A DNA stretch of 64,000 bases, taken from assembly GCA_949294085.1 (NCBI GenBank), contig CASFFX010000001.1, positions 28,369 through 92,368 of the forward strand, in the 5' to 3' direction. The DNA comes from an uncultured bacterium (GTDB taxonomy: Bacteria; Elusimicrobiota; Elusimicrobia; Elusimicrobiales; Elusimicrobiaceae). A model generated the notes under the pieces. That model did no database searches and was not told the origin of the DNA. It worked only from the letters and a program-made list of their open reading frames with translations. This document shows positions 50,026 through 58,751 of this stretch, one piece after another; position 1 is the first letter of the stretch, and each line of letters starts with the position of its first letter. The translations under genes and the position numbers were made by a program.

Positions 50026-50044
50026 GGGGCGCTGCGCGCGCCCC
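50026..50044 (-). other. Hairpin between coat and small head protein genes
   Basis: Stem GGGGCGC with GCGCCCC and a 5-nt loop, just after the coat stop. No U-tract. It may stabilise the coat mRNA or set the expression ratio. Confidence 0.5.
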
Positions 50045-50050
50045 TGGCAA

Positions 50051-51019
50051 CTAGGCGGTAATAACACCCTGCAAGTTGCGGTTGGAAATGGTAAAGTTCC
50101 CCTGGAAAATCATCGGGAATACTTTTGCATCCTGGTTGACGGGCAGGCGTTCTTCATCCAGCGTAAAGAACGCGTCTTTGTGGGGGCGCAGCTTCAAATA
50201 GCGGGTATTCAAAAAGTACATATGGCCCGCCGGGCAGAAGCTGTCGTACACCACCGGCACGCCTTCAAACTCCACCGCCGGGAAGGACGCATCGCCGATT
50301 TTGGTTTTCCCATCCACAATGCGCTTCATGTTTACTACCGCCGCTTTATACAAGCGGTAATAATCCGCACTGGCAATAATCAAATCCGGCCGGTCGCTGT
50401 TGCGCGTGGTGCGGATCATCATTTCGTCCATAGCGGCCAGCATTTGCTCGGGAGTGGGAGTTCCTTCCTCCACGGAGGCCTCGGTGGCAAAGCTGTAAGC
50501 CTGGTTGCGCCAGAAGGGGTACGCCGCGGCGTCAATGCCGCCCACGCTGGAGGATTCCGGGTTGTCGGACACCAACGCCTGCAAGCCCGTCAGTTCCTTG
50601 CCGCCGTCCCCCGTTCCGTCGGAATAGGAACTCTTGGCTACGTTGTTTTTCATCGTAATTTCGGCGTTTAACATTTTGCTTTTGAGCAAATTGTGTTTTC
50701 TTTGTTTGGTGGCGCCGTTGTTGCGCATTTCCAATCCGGAAATCACCACGTTGGCGTTGGCCTGCTTCCAGGGGAACACGGCCGAGGTCAGCACGTCGGA
50801 AGCGGAAATGTCCAACAGTTCATAGCCGCTGTACCACTTAAACGTGCCGTTTTCGGCGTACATAATGTCTTCTTCCAAGGCCACGCCGCCGTCCTCTTTC
50901 ACGATGGCGTCCATTTCCTTCAGGCGCGAAAGAAGCGGCGAATGGGCGGTAACGTTGTCGGCCAACGTATCGCTCCATTTGCGAAGCGTAGTTACTACCA
51001 AGTCGGTAAAATTACTCAT
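50051..51019 (-). CDS. Major capsid (coat) protein
   Basis: 322 residues. Recognised by its position after portal and scaffold genes and by the coat-like pattern: N-terminal helix TDLVVTTLRKWSDTLADNV, the E-loop-like GYELLDISASDVLTSAVFPWKQ, central RPDLIIASADYYRLYKAAV, and GVPVVYDSFCPAGHMYFLNTRYLKLR near the end, common in HK97-fold coats of podoviruses. It forms the icosahedral shell on the scaffold. Confidence 0.85.
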   Translation of the reverse strand: MSNFTDLVVTTLRKWSDTLADNVTAHSPLLSRLKEMDAIVKEDGGVALEEDIMYAENGTFKWYSGYELLDISASDVLTSAVFPWKQANANVVISGLEMRNNGATKQRKHNLLKSKMLNAEITMKNNVAKSSYSDGTGDGGKELTGLQALVSDNPESSSVGGIDAAAYPFWRNQAYSFATEASVEEGTPTPEQMLAAMDEMMIRTTRNSDRPDLIIASADYYRLYKAAVVNMKRIVDGKTKIGDASFPAVEFEGVPVVYDSFCPAGHMYFLNTRYLKLRPHKDAFFTLDEERLPVNQDAKVFPMIFQGNFTISNRNLQGVITA

Positions 51020-51028
51020 TTACTCTCC

Positions 51029-52030
51029 TTATTGCCCGGCCAGCTCTTCTTCCGCCAGGGCAATGATGTCGTCAATTTTTTTTATTTTGTTTCCGCCCGC
51101 ATGCGGCGCTGCGCTTGCGCGGGAACGCAATAGGGCAGCCTTTTTGGCTTTTTCTACTTCGGCCTGTTTTTGCGCGGCTTGCTGCCGTTCTTTTTCCAGC
51201 AGTTCTTCACGCGCTTTGGGCAGGCTGTAAATGGCTTCGCGGTAGGCTTTTTCCAGGTCTTCGTGCCCGTCGCGTCGCATAATGTACCCCATTACGGGCG
51301 CCACTTCAGCGAAGTACGGGTGTGTTTTATTTCCTTTGTCATCCACCGCGTCCGCGAACTCTTCCAATGTTTTTTCCCACGGTTTGGCTTGCGGTTGAGC
51401 CTTGGGGGCAGCAGGTGCGTTTTGCCGGCTAAGAAGCTGTTGCAACTGTTCCAGCTTGGCCTCAATGGGCCGCACGGCTTCTTGGGCAGGATCGGGCTGG
51501 TAGCCTTGCAGCTGTTCCAGGCTTATCCCCGCCTGTTTCGCCAGCACGCTTAAGGTGCGCAGCGGGTTTCGCTTCAATTCTTCTTCAAAGCGTCTTGCGT
51601 CGGAAACAAACGAGGCAAATTCTTTCATGTTTTGAAATCTGCCCGTCACTACGGGTCTAAGCTCGGCCAATTCCGCTTCCAGTTCCGCGCGCATAGCGGC
51701 GGCTTGCTGTGTTTTTTTGGTATGGTCTGCTTGGAAATTGTGGTAGTATTTCCCCAACAAATCCCGCAGGTTATCGGGGGCGGAAGCAAACAGTTTTTTG
51801 TCTTCTTCCGGCCAGCTGGCAATCATTTTTTCCAGTTTTTCCCGGTGTTCTTTTTGTTCCTGGGTTTCTACGTCAGCGGCTTGCCCCGGGGTTTGGTTCG
51901 TTCCGTCCTTGGGTTCCGCATCGGCGGCTTCCAGTTCTTCTTCGGCCTGGGCGATTAACCCGTCCGCCGTAATGACTTCATCTTTCGGTTCGTTGTCCGT
52001 CAGACTGTCGTTTATTTCGTGTTCTTGCAT
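51029..52030 (-). CDS. Putative scaffolding protein
   Basis: 333 residues, strongly acidic at the N-terminus (residues 1-75, rich in Glu/Asp/Gln), then helical with heptads and a basic C-terminal region (ERQQAAQKQAEVEKAKKAALLRS). Lack of globular motifs, high charge, coiled coil and location between portal and coat fit a scaffold that guides coat assembly and then leaves. It starts 46 bp after the portal stop. Confidence 0.75.
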   Translation of the reverse strand: MQEHEINDSLTDNEPKDEVITADGLIAQAEEELEAADAEPKDGTNQTPGQAADVETQEQKEHREKLEKMIASWPEEDKKLFASAPDNLRDLLGKYYHNFQADHTKKTQQAAAMRAELEAELAELRPVVTGRFQNMKEFASFVSDARRFEEELKRNPLRTLSVLAKQAGISLEQLQGYQPDPAQEAVRPIEAKLEQLQQLLSRQNAPAAPKAQPQAKPWEKTLEEFADAVDDKGNKTHPYFAEVAPVMGYIMRRDGHEDLEKAYREAIYSLPKAREELLEKERQQAAQKQAEVEKAKKAALLRSRASAAPHAGGNKIKKIDDIIALAEEELAGQ

Positions 52031-52076
52031 ATATCCTCCCGTTTCACCGTTCTATCGGCTACGGTACTTCAAATGG

Positions 52077-54035
52077 TTACTTCAAGCTTATTTTGGCGCT
52101 TTCCAAAGCCAGTTGGGCGGCGTCTTTTTGGGTGTCTTTTACCAGCTTGGCCCGGTCCAGTTTTATCTTTTCCCCGGCCTGCGCCAGTTTTACCTGCGCT
52201 TCCGCGGCCCGCGCCTGTGCAGTCATTATTTCCGCCTGCGCTTTTAACTGTTCGGCCTGCGCGAGCATTTGCTCCGGGGTGGGCTGTGCGGGCTTGGGGG
52301 CTTTTACGCGCGCTTCCCACGCGGCAAAGGCGTTTTCGTATGCCTCTTTTAACACCCGGCTCTGCGGAAACGCATCCACCGCAAAAAGCACATTGGCTTT
52401 TACGGCATCAATAAATTCGGGGTTGGACTGCATAAAAGGCAAAGAAGCGTTTAATAAGTCGGACACGCCCTTAAAAAGCCCTATGCGCGCTTCTTTGTCT
52501 TCCTGCGTTTCGTCAAACGCGGTGGAAGAGCTTTCCACTTCCAGCGTGCAGGCGCGCAAATGGTCTGCCCGAAGCACATCCAGCACCTCTTCCCAGGAGG
52601 GTTTTTGTAGGGCTTGCGAAACGTCCGCAGGGAGCGGCTGATTGGATTGGGTGGCCAAAAGGGCTTCTTCTTTTTGGGCGCGCGTGGGCAAAACAAGGCC
52701 GCTCACGCGCTGTAAATTTTCCAACGTAAAATGTTCGCACACCAGTTCCGCGCAAAGGCGCATGGCGTCGCGGATAAAATACTGCACTGCCTGCTGGCGC
52801 GCTTTTAAGCGAATAGAGCCAAACTGCCCTTTAATACGCTGGGCCTGTGCGGTTTCGGCCGGGTCGCTTGTGCCGCGCAGGATGTCGGCAATGCCGGTAA
52901 TTTCGTAAATTTCCGAAAGCGTGCTTTGTTTGCGCTGTTCCAGCACGGAAAGCACCTGCGTTTTACCCTGGTTGGGGTACTCGGCCACCAGCGCAGCAAT
53001 TCCCCCTCTTTCGGCTATGCTGGCAAAGCTTTCCCCCACCGGTATAGCCGTATTATCTTCGGCGTTGTTAAGGGCTTCCAGCTCGTCCTTAAATTCCCCC
53101 GCATACAAAGCGTTGGCGCGGATGTTGGTTACCAAATCGTCCATCCGTTTGGCAATGCGCGTCAATTCCAAGGCCGTTTTTCGGTACAGGCGGTATTCCG
53201 GCACGGGCATTAAATCGCGCCCCTGCACAAACTGCAGCGGCCGCGTAATCGGAAAAAATCCCTCCAGCCCATACGGGTCTTCTTCTCTGGAAAGGTAGCT
53301 TGCATAGTCTTTTACCAAAAACACCACCGCCCGTTCGCGCTTATCCCACACTTCCCACACTTCGGCCAGTTCGCGCACATAGCGTTTGTCTTGGGTGTCG
53401 TTTTCTTCGCGGTAAGCCAGCGGGGCGTTTTCAGCGGCGGATCCGAATTTCTCTTTCAATTCCGCCTTATCCATTAAGTGCCTAAAAGCCACCCACCACA
53501 CTTCTTCCCAGCGTTTGGCGTCGGAGCATAAAAACGAATCAAAAGCCACATTCTGCAAGGTTACTTTCTGCTCGCCGATGTGTTCCACCGTTTCTTCCGT
53601 TTCGCCCACCGTCGCACCGGTAGGGGTAATCAACGGGCGGGAAACCGTTTCCTGCACGATTTGCGGCTCATAGCTTACGCGCAAAATCCCGCGGCCGGAC
53701 AACAAGGCTTCCAGCACGGCAGCGTGCGTTTCCTGCTTTAGGTCAAATTGGTCATTGTTATACACAACGGCTCTTTCGGCCGCTTCCGCCGCGGTACGGG
53801 CCAGCGTGCGTTCGCTTTCGCTGCCGTCCGTTTGTTTGGCAAAGCGCACGCGGATTACCGGCTTAGGCGACGGGCTGGAAAGCGCCCCCAACAACAAATC
53901 CGTATTGGAGTACAAGACGTTAAACCGCCGCGCGTCGTTGTAGGTATTCCACACCTCTTTGGCCTCTTTGCGCCATTTTTCGCTTTTTCCCCAAGCCTGC
54001 TCCACCAATTTTTGATAATAGGCAACGCTTTTCAT
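52077..54035 (-). CDS. Portal protein, P22-like
   Basis: 652 residues, long as in P22-type portals. It begins SVAYYQKLVEQAWGKSEKWRKEAKEVWNTYNDARRF and contains DSFLCSDAKRWEEVWWVAFRHLMDKAELKEKFG, which are typical of the family, plus a very long helical C-terminal region (about 540-650, Ala/Gln/Lys-rich) like the P22 barrel. Twelve copies form the ring through which DNA is packed and ejected. It overlaps the upstream gene by 4 bp. Confidence 0.87.
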   Translation of the reverse strand: MKSVAYYQKLVEQAWGKSEKWRKEAKEVWNTYNDARRFNVLYSNTDLLLGALSSPSPKPVIRVRFAKQTDGSESERTLARTAAEAAERAVVYNNDQFDLKQETHAAVLEALLSGRGILRVSYEPQIVQETVSRPLITPTGATVGETEETVEHIGEQKVTLQNVAFDSFLCSDAKRWEEVWWVAFRHLMDKAELKEKFGSAAENAPLAYREENDTQDKRYVRELAEVWEVWDKRERAVVFLVKDYASYLSREEDPYGLEGFFPITRPLQFVQGRDLMPVPEYRLYRKTALELTRIAKRMDDLVTNIRANALYAGEFKDELEALNNAEDNTAIPVGESFASIAERGGIAALVAEYPNQGKTQVLSVLEQRKQSTLSEIYEITGIADILRGTSDPAETAQAQRIKGQFGSIRLKARQQAVQYFIRDAMRLCAELVCEHFTLENLQRVSGLVLPTRAQKEEALLATQSNQPLPADVSQALQKPSWEEVLDVLRADHLRACTLEVESSSTAFDETQEDKEARIGLFKGVSDLLNASLPFMQSNPEFIDAVKANVLFAVDAFPQSRVLKEAYENAFAAWEARVKAPKPAQPTPEQMLAQAEQLKAQAEIMTAQARAAEAQVKLAQAGEKIKLDRAKLVKDTQKDAAQLALESAKISLK

Positions 54036-54343
54036 CCATTCCCCCTAAAGATAACCGGGCGCAGCTTGTACAGCCCGGACAAGGCAAAATCTATGCTTTT
54101 CCCCGTTTTTGTAATTACGCGCAATTTGGGATGCCAAAAAAACACCGGGCTAATGCCAAAACGAAAGGAACGGATGATTCCCTTGTTTTTCAGTCCGCGC
54201 AAATACGCTCCGCAATAGCGGTTTAAGTAGGCCAGCAAGGTGCGAATGTTTTCCGCCCCTTCATAAGCTGGTGCGGCCGCTCCCAGTGAGGCCAAATCTC
54301 TTTTCAGTTGTGTTTTCATTTCTTTTTCGTCGTACAAATTCAT
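54032..54343 (-). CDS. Small conserved-context phage protein between terL and portal
   Basis: 103 residues. Helical first half (KTQLKRDLASLG, NIRTLLAYLNRYCGAYLRGLKNKG) and a short beta C-terminal half (RVITKTGKSIDFALSGLYKLR). It overlaps terL by 1 bp and portal by 4 bp, so it is clearly translated. No known family; a packaging or portal accessory role is possible. Confidence 0.65.
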   Translation of the reverse strand: MNLYDEKEMKTQLKRDLASLGAAAPAYEGAENIRTLLAYLNRYCGAYLRGLKNKGIIRSFRFGISPVFFWHPKLRVITKTGKSIDFALSGLYKLRPVIFRGNG

Positions 54344-55710
54344 CAGTATTTCCCCAAATCCGTGCGCCTGCGTAAATGCTTGCGCACGTCGTTAAAAGTA
54401 ATTCCTTCGGGCCGCGTGATTTGTTGCGGCACGGGTTTAGCCAAATACCGGCTGTACCCTTGCGCCATATAGCGGAACGCGTCCGCCCCGTGGCTGGCCC
54501 AGTTATGAAGCGGCTCCTTGCTAAAAATCATCTTATTCGCGTCGTATTTGCGTTGGTAATTGCGCAAACACTCCAGCAAATCCTGCGTTTTATCGGCGTC
54601 AAAAAAGATGTTTTCAAACAGCATTTTGGCGCCGTTAATGCCGTCTGCCACCCGGTCTGCCGGCAATACTTCCACGGTAAATCCTTTGGCTTCCAGCGCT
54701 TGGCGGCGGTTGCGCCCGGTAATCCATTCGCGGTTTGCGCCGTCGTGCGGGATAAACAGCGTCCCGTAACTGTAACCAAATTCTTCGCGCTTTTGCCGCA
54801 GCACGTCCACATAATGGTCCATCCCTTCGTTGTTGTTGGCGTAGTAATCCAACAGTCGGATTTCTTTTCCCACAAACTGCGCAAACACGATGGCCGTACT
54901 GTCGTCAATTCCCAAATCCCAAAAGGTGTACACTCTAAAACGGGGGTCATATTCCAGTTTTTTAATCCGCCCCTGTTGCTCGGCCAGACCCATTTCTTTG
55001 GTGTAAATGCCTCCTGCGATGCCTTCGCTCCACACCCCCAGCAAAAAGCGGTTTCGTTCTTCTTCGCTCAGCCCCTGCAACACGGTCAAATAATCTTCGG
55101 GCAGGTTTTGCAGGTTGTCTTTGGGGTTTAAGAGGCAGCTTGCATAATCCTGCGGCCGGGCAAGCGGCGTTTTATCGGCCGGGTTCTGTTTTTCAATCCA
55201 TACTTTGTACGCCCAATGCCACCGGCCGGGCGGGTTGCAGTCGCAGTAGAGCTTATTTTTAAGCCCGTTTTTTAAGGACAAACGCGTCAGCACCTTGTTA
55301 AACATCGCAAACGAAATTTCCGATATTTCGTTCAAAAAAATGGTGTTGTACTCTTTCCCCAAAATAGCGTCCGAATTGCGGTTGTCGTCCAAATACGAAA
55401 ACCATACTTCGCTTCCGTTATCAAAGCGCAAATACAGTTCTTGGTCGTTTTGATAGGGCTCAATCCCGCCGAAACACAGCCGCAGCACTTTGGGCAAGGT
55501 GTCCAGCCAAACGGATTCTTTGAGCGATTTTCTCGTCTGTCTAAACACAATATGGCGGCTAAAAGGCTCTTTCAGCGCCCGGATTAAAATGTTTCGCAGG
55601 ATGACGAATGTTTTTCCGCTTCGGCTCCCGCCAAAGAGCAAAATAAACTTGGCAGCCGAGTTTAGAACCCCTCGCGCCTTTTTTTGAATAGCCGTCAGCG
55701 CAAAGTCCAT
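54343..55710 (-). CDS. terL: Terminase large subunit (TerL)
   Basis: 455 residues. The packaging ATPase has Walker A GGSRSGKT (27-34) and Walker B IFLNEIS (124-130), with catalytic Glu after the Walker B. The RNase H-like nuclease domain starts with the metal-binding Asp in FWDLGIDDST (about 265). Length and motif spacing are usual for Terminase_6-type enzymes. It cuts concatemeric DNA and drives it into the prohead through the portal. It lies 8 bp after terS. Confidence 0.95.
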   Translation of the reverse strand: MDFALTAIQKKARGVLNSAAKFILLFGGSRSGKTFVILRNILIRALKEPFSRHIVFRQTRKSLKESVWLDTLPKVLRLCFGGIEPYQNDQELYLRFDNGSEVWFSYLDDNRNSDAILGKEYNTIFLNEISEISFAMFNKVLTRLSLKNGLKNKLYCDCNPPGRWHWAYKVWIEKQNPADKTPLARPQDYASCLLNPKDNLQNLPEDYLTVLQGLSEEERNRFLLGVWSEGIAGGIYTKEMGLAEQQGRIKKLEYDPRFRVYTFWDLGIDDSTAIVFAQFVGKEIRLLDYYANNNEGMDHYVDVLRQKREEFGYSYGTLFIPHDGANREWITGRNRRQALEAKGFTVEVLPADRVADGINGAKMLFENIFFDADKTQDLLECLRNYQRKYDANKMIFSKEPLHNWASHGADAFRYMAQGYSRYLAKPVPQQITRPEGITFNDVRKHLRRRTDLGKY

Positions 55711-55718
55711 AATCCCCC

Positions 55719-56120
55719 TTACGCCGCTTTGTCTTCTTTGTCAAAGAGCAGCACCACCGCCGCTTTTCCGCCCGGTTCCGCCCCCAGTTCCAGTTTTTTG
55801 GGGGCCAGCAGTTCAAATGTCTTTAAGGCCAGTTCCACCTGCTTGGCACTCATGCCCTTGGGGTTCTTTTCCAACAAAAAATTGCGCACCCGCCGTGCAA
55901 TGGCGGCCATCGCCACGGTTTTCGTTCCGTCTGAGCCGGGCAGTTCTTCGGTAAAAACGCGCATCAAATTTTCTTTCAGCCGGTTGCGCTCCTGCCAGCG
56001 CCGAAGCCCCGCGCTTTTAGCCTCGCGCGAAGGCTGGTTGGTGGCGGAGAAGCGGTGTTCTTTGGGCGGTACGATGCCGCCGCAGCCGGCTTTTTCGTGG
56101 GTAGATTTTCGTTGTCCCAT
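55719..56120 (-). CDS. Putative terminase small subunit (TerS)
   Basis: 133 residues from the ATG at 56120 (AAAGGAA before it); longer frames would run through the upstream terminator. N-terminal NQPSREAKSAGLRRWQERNRLKENLMRVFTEELPG and the helix KTVAMAAIARRVRNFLL resemble DNA-binding TerS-like proteins. It directly precedes terL and is the first gene after the late promoter. Confidence 0.7.
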   Translation of the reverse strand: MGQRKSTHEKAGCGGIVPPKEHRFSATNQPSREAKSAGLRRWQERNRLKENLMRVFTEELPGSDGTKTVAMAAIARRVRNFLLEKNPKGMSAKQVELALKTFELLAPKKLELGAEPGGKAAVVLLFDKEDKAA

Positions 56121-56142
56121 AGCAAATTCCTTTGGGGGCAAC

Positions 56143-56230
56143 AAAAAAGCCCCGCGGTCGCGGGGCTTCGTCAGATGTGTCCAAAAAAATGGGTTGGACA
56201 CCACGGACTTTCGTCCGTTATCCAACCCAC
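56143..56230 (-). ncRNA. Structured leader or small RNA at the early/late junction
   Basis: Expected transcript of about 88 nt from near 56230. Hairpin 1 (56229-56190): outer 9-bp stem TGGGTTGGA with TCCAACCCA, inner stem ACGGAC with GTCCGT closed by a GAAA tetraloop, then T7. Hairpin 2 (56167-56148): AGCCCCGC with GCGGGGCT, loop GACC, then T6, a strong terminator. Late genes beginning at 56120 must be reached by reading through. It could be the target of a late antiterminator or a stable RNA like lambda 6S. Confidence 0.65.
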
Positions 56231-56236
56231 AGTAAG

Positions 56237-56265
56237 AGTATAGCCTATTATTTAGCGTTTTTCAA
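56237..56265 (-). promoter_or_regulatory. Consensus sigma-70 promoter, probable phage late promoter
   Basis: On the minus strand: TTGAAA (56265-56260), 17-bp spacer, TATACT (56242-56237). Start is expected at about 56230, at the base of hairpin 1. Confidence 0.75.
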
Positions 56266-56279
56266 GGGGAAATATCTAA

Positions 56280-56318
56280 ATAAAAAGCGTGTTTACCCCT
56301 CATATACACGCTTTTTTG
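56280..56318 (-). terminator. Terminator of the phage early operon
   Basis: Stem AAAAAGCGTGT with ACACGCTTTTT around a 14-nt loop, located just after the methyltransferase stop. A- and T-runs on both sides. Confidence 0.8.
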
Positions 56319-56319
56319 C

Positions 56320-56991
56320 TTACTGCTTGCTTATGGCGTCCTGCAGCCTTTGGCAGGCAATATCAAAGTATTTCTCGTTGATTTCTATACCGGTTCCGGA
56401 TAGCCCCAAACGCTGGCAGGCAAGCAACGTAGTGCCGGAGCCCATAAACACATCCAACACGTTGTCTTTGCCGGCGGTTTCCAGTAAAAAAAGCAACAAA
56501 TCCAGCGGCTTTTCTGCCGGGTGATTTGGCTTACGGGTCAACCGTGGGAATGTTATCACGTCCCCCAGCGCGCGGTTTTCCACCTTAAAACCCTTGTTCC
56601 TAAACAGGGCAATCATTTCGTACACCGGGCGAAACCCATAGGTATTGGTACCTAAATGCTTTTTGTTCCAAACCAGCAGGTTTTCCATGGGCCAATCCAA
56701 CAGGCAGGACGCCCGCATAAAGGTGGCCACGCTCCGCCAGTTTAAGAATGAGAACAACGCGCCATCGTCCGTTAGCTTTTCCCGGGCCTGCTCAATCCAT
56801 TTGGAATAAAACACCGCGGCGTTCATATAATCGCCCCAAGGGTCAATTTTGCCGGTTCCGTCGCTCTTGGTGTTTATCATATAAGGCGGGTCCGTAAGCA
56901 CCAGCCCGTAAGCCTTGTCCGGCAACAAGTCCATTATTTCCAGCGAATTGCCACAATACAACGTTTGTTTGCCTATTACTTCTTTTCTCAT
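56320..56991 (-). CDS. Phage DNA methyltransferase (N6-adenine or N4-cytosine, beta-type order)
   Basis: 223 residues. Motif IV DPPY (34-37) lies near the N-terminus and motif I (DVFMGSGTT, 180-188) near the C-terminus, the order of beta-class enzymes. Preceding the latter is HPAEKPLDLL, usual for these methylases. Target recognition cannot be told. No restriction enzyme is adjacent, so it probably protects phage DNA or marks it. It is the last gene before the early terminator. Confidence 0.93.
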   Translation of the reverse strand: MRKEVIGKQTLYCGNSLEIMDLLPDKAYGLVLTDPPYMINTKSDGTGKIDPWGDYMNAAVFYSKWIEQAREKLTDDGALFSFLNWRSVATFMRASCLLDWPMENLLVWNKKHLGTNTYGFRPVYEMIALFRNKGFKVENRALGDVITFPRLTRKPNHPAEKPLDLLLFLLETAGKDNVLDVFMGSGTTLLACQRLGLSGTGIEINEKYFDIACQRLQDAISKQ

Positions 56992-57074
56992 CGACTACCT
57001 TCCTTTTTCGTGCTGTGCCGATACACAGCCAGCCGCCAAAGGCGGCGGAAAATAGCCGCAACCTCAAAATTTGT

Positions 57075-57359
57075 TTATTCAAACGCTATTTCAAAAAAGC
57101 GGGATTCATTGGGGCACCCGAAAAATTTATATACCTCATTGGGCAAATTCCACCCGTCCACCACGCGGATGTTTACGATTTGCCGTGTAATAGTATGGGA
57201 AGAATAACCCCTGTGAAAAACGACCAAATCGCCCCTTTTTAAGCCAGACAAGCGTTTGCTCCACCATTCAGTAAACCGGCGGTATTCGCACGTTTTCAGC
57301 CCGGATTTTATTTCATCAAACCAATGGTAAGTAAGGGGCAGGTGGAGTTTATTTCCCAT
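57075..57359 (-). CDS. ASCH-domain protein
   Basis: 94 residues, a single small domain: LPLTYHWFDEIKSGLKTCEYRR with the Gly-Lys-Thr-x-Glu signature (GLKTCEYR), GDLVVFHRG and RQIVNIRVVDG. ASCH domains are PUA-like beta barrels thought to bind RNA or to be hydrolases on modified nucleosides. It overlaps the upstream nuclease gene by 11 bp. Confidence 0.85.
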   Translation of the reverse strand: MGNKLHLPLTYHWFDEIKSGLKTCEYRRFTEWWSKRLSGLKRGDLVVFHRGYSSHTITRQIVNIRVVDGWNLPNEVYKFFGCPNESRFFEIAFE

Positions 57360-58020
57360 TTTCCGCCTCCTTTTTTTTATTTTTCAACAAAAAATTTTCA
57401 AATTCTAAATCTCTTAATTTTTCTTCAAGCCTAATGATTTCTAGGGATAATCTTTCATTTTCAAGCGTTAGACGCTTTGTTCTAAACTCGCTTCTGTTTC
57501 GTATGCACTCGGATACAAATCCCCAAGTGGGCGGCAAATTCGCCATATACGGCGGTGTTTGGGTTTCGGAAAGATAAAATTCTTGTTTGTCTTCGTCAAA
57601 TCTTAATTCCTTCAACCCAGCCCAAGGCGGCAATTCTTCTGCCCGAATCAGCCCGACTGGTGCAACATAATAAAACAGGTTTGCAAAACATCGTAATGGT
57701 TTTTGTTTTTCTGGGTTTTTTAGATCTTTTAAGAAATCAGCCCGACTGGCTTTTACTTCGTACCCAACTACTGCATTTCCGTTAAGGGAAGATATGGCCA
57801 TAAAATCAAAAGAACGCTTACTTTGATGCTTAAATCCTGTTCCGCACCGAACCTCTCTGATGGTTATCCAATTTCTGATATTAGCCACTTCGTTTTCATA
57901 GAAATCAAGCAGGCAATCATAAATGGTTTCCGTCTTTTCCTTGTCGCTCATTTGCGATATAGGTTTTGCCGGCTCTTTCGGTTTGGGAGTATTAAAAAAA
58001 CTGCGTCTAATTATCGCCAT
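57349..58020 (-). CDS. MmcB-like PD-(D/E)XK nuclease-fold protein
   Basis: 223 residues from the ATG at 58020. The core SFDFMAISSLNGNAVVGYEVKASRADFLKD contains Asp72 and Glu88-x-Lys90, the PD-(D/E)XK pattern as seen in MmcB-type repair proteins. The C-terminal 45 residues are a Leu/Glu coiled coil (ENERLSLEIIRLEEKLRDLE). A role in phage DNA repair or processing is inferred. It overlaps both neighbours slightly. Confidence 0.75.
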   Translation of the reverse strand: MAIIRRSFFNTPKPKEPAKPISQMSDKEKTETIYDCLLDFYENEVANIRNWITIREVRCGTGFKHQSKRSFDFMAISSLNGNAVVGYEVKASRADFLKDLKNPEKQKPLRCFANLFYYVAPVGLIRAEELPPWAGLKELRFDEDKQEFYLSETQTPPYMANLPPTWGFVSECIRNRSEFRTKRLTLENERLSLEIIRLEEKLRDLEFENFLLKNKKKEAENGK

Positions 58021-58204
58021 TTTGTGCCTCCTCTTTCGTGGAATATAAAAACTTGTTTTCAGCAATAAGCATTTCCCCTGTTTTTGGGGATTTGTACCAC
58101 CAACCAATATCGCTTGCTTCTTTTAGAAGAGTGATTTGGTAAAATCCGCCTTTCGGTCTATGATAAACAACGCTCTGCCCCACCTTAAATTTTTGCTTGC
58201 TCAT
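58007..58204 (-). CDS. Small phage protein, unknown
   Basis: 65 residues, with the pattern FKVGQSVVYHRPKGGFYQITLL resembling small SH3-like beta barrels of phages. It overlaps YopX-like by ATGA and the next gene by 14 bp, so translation coupling supports it. Confidence 0.7.
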   Translation of the reverse strand: MSKQKFKVGQSVVYHRPKGGFYQITLLKEASDIGWWYKSPKTGEMLIAENKFLYSTKEEAQNGDN

Positions 58205-58578
58205 TTGCCACCCTCCAGCAACTCCGGGTTCTCGTGGATGTTGCCAACAACAACAACTCCGCTATCATAGGGGCAATTCTGAATCACTTTTCCAAGCCAC
58301 GCATTTCCGCTTTCATAGGGCAAGACAAAGCATCCGTCTTTGAACAAAACAGGCCAACATTTCGGCCCTGCTGCGGTGTCGTGCTGGACGATATCCCCTT
58401 CATAAATCAGCCGACCGTGTTTGTCTTTCAGACCCGTGCATTGTTCGGGTTGCCCAAAAACATCACCCTCGCGGCAAGTTACAGCCGGCGCACCATAAAC
58501 AGCGGGCCAATAAACAAGATTCTTAAACTTTCCGTCTGCCCCATATATGGGTGTTCTAAATCTAAATCTGTCGTTCAT
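58201..58578 (-). CDS. YopX-family phage protein
   Basis: 125 residues. The family signature is clear: FRFRTPIYGADGKF, EQCTGLKDKHGRLIYEGDIVQ, and the C-terminal VVVVGNIHENPELLEGG. YopX proteins are common in prophage early regions; their function is unknown. Overlaps of 4 bp with both neighbouring genes show that it belongs to the same operon. Confidence 0.92.
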   Translation of the reverse strand: MNDRFRFRTPIYGADGKFKNLVYWPAVYGAPAVTCREGDVFGQPEQCTGLKDKHGRLIYEGDIVQHDTAAGPKCWPVLFKDGCFVLPYESGNAWLGKVIQNCPYDSGVVVVGNIHENPELLEGGK

Positions 58579-58751
58579 AATCTCTCCAAAGGTTGCCCGA
58601 AAGTTGCCTCTAGCGCCGTCCGGGCGCCGTATGCTTGCGGGGCAGCTTCACACCCCGCTCGTGGCAAATCGCGCAGAGCCGGCCGTTTTCCACACGGCGC
58701 ACATCCTCCGCAAAAAAATAAATCGTCGCAATGGTCGCACCGCTTAAACAT
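58575..58751 (-). CDS. Small Cys-rich phage ORF with uncertain frame
   Basis: 58 residues starting MFKRCDHCDDLFFCGGC, linked to its neighbours by 8-bp and 4-bp overlaps. The second half in this frame (Arg/Ala-rich) looks unnatural, whereas the +1 frame (58762-58610) encodes RVENGRLCAICHERGVKL, a typical zinc-ribbon segment. A frameshift, natural or from sequencing, probably joins the two. Likely a small zinc-binding protein. Confidence 0.5.
   Translation of the reverse strand: MFKRCDHCDDLFFCGGCAPCGKRPALRDLPRAGCEAAPQAYGARTALEATFGQPLERL

Noticed and set aside
56843..57082. 79-codon minus-strand ORF between the ASCH and methyltransferase genes
   Set aside because: It overlaps most of the start of the methyltransferase in another frame and has no ribosome site or motif.
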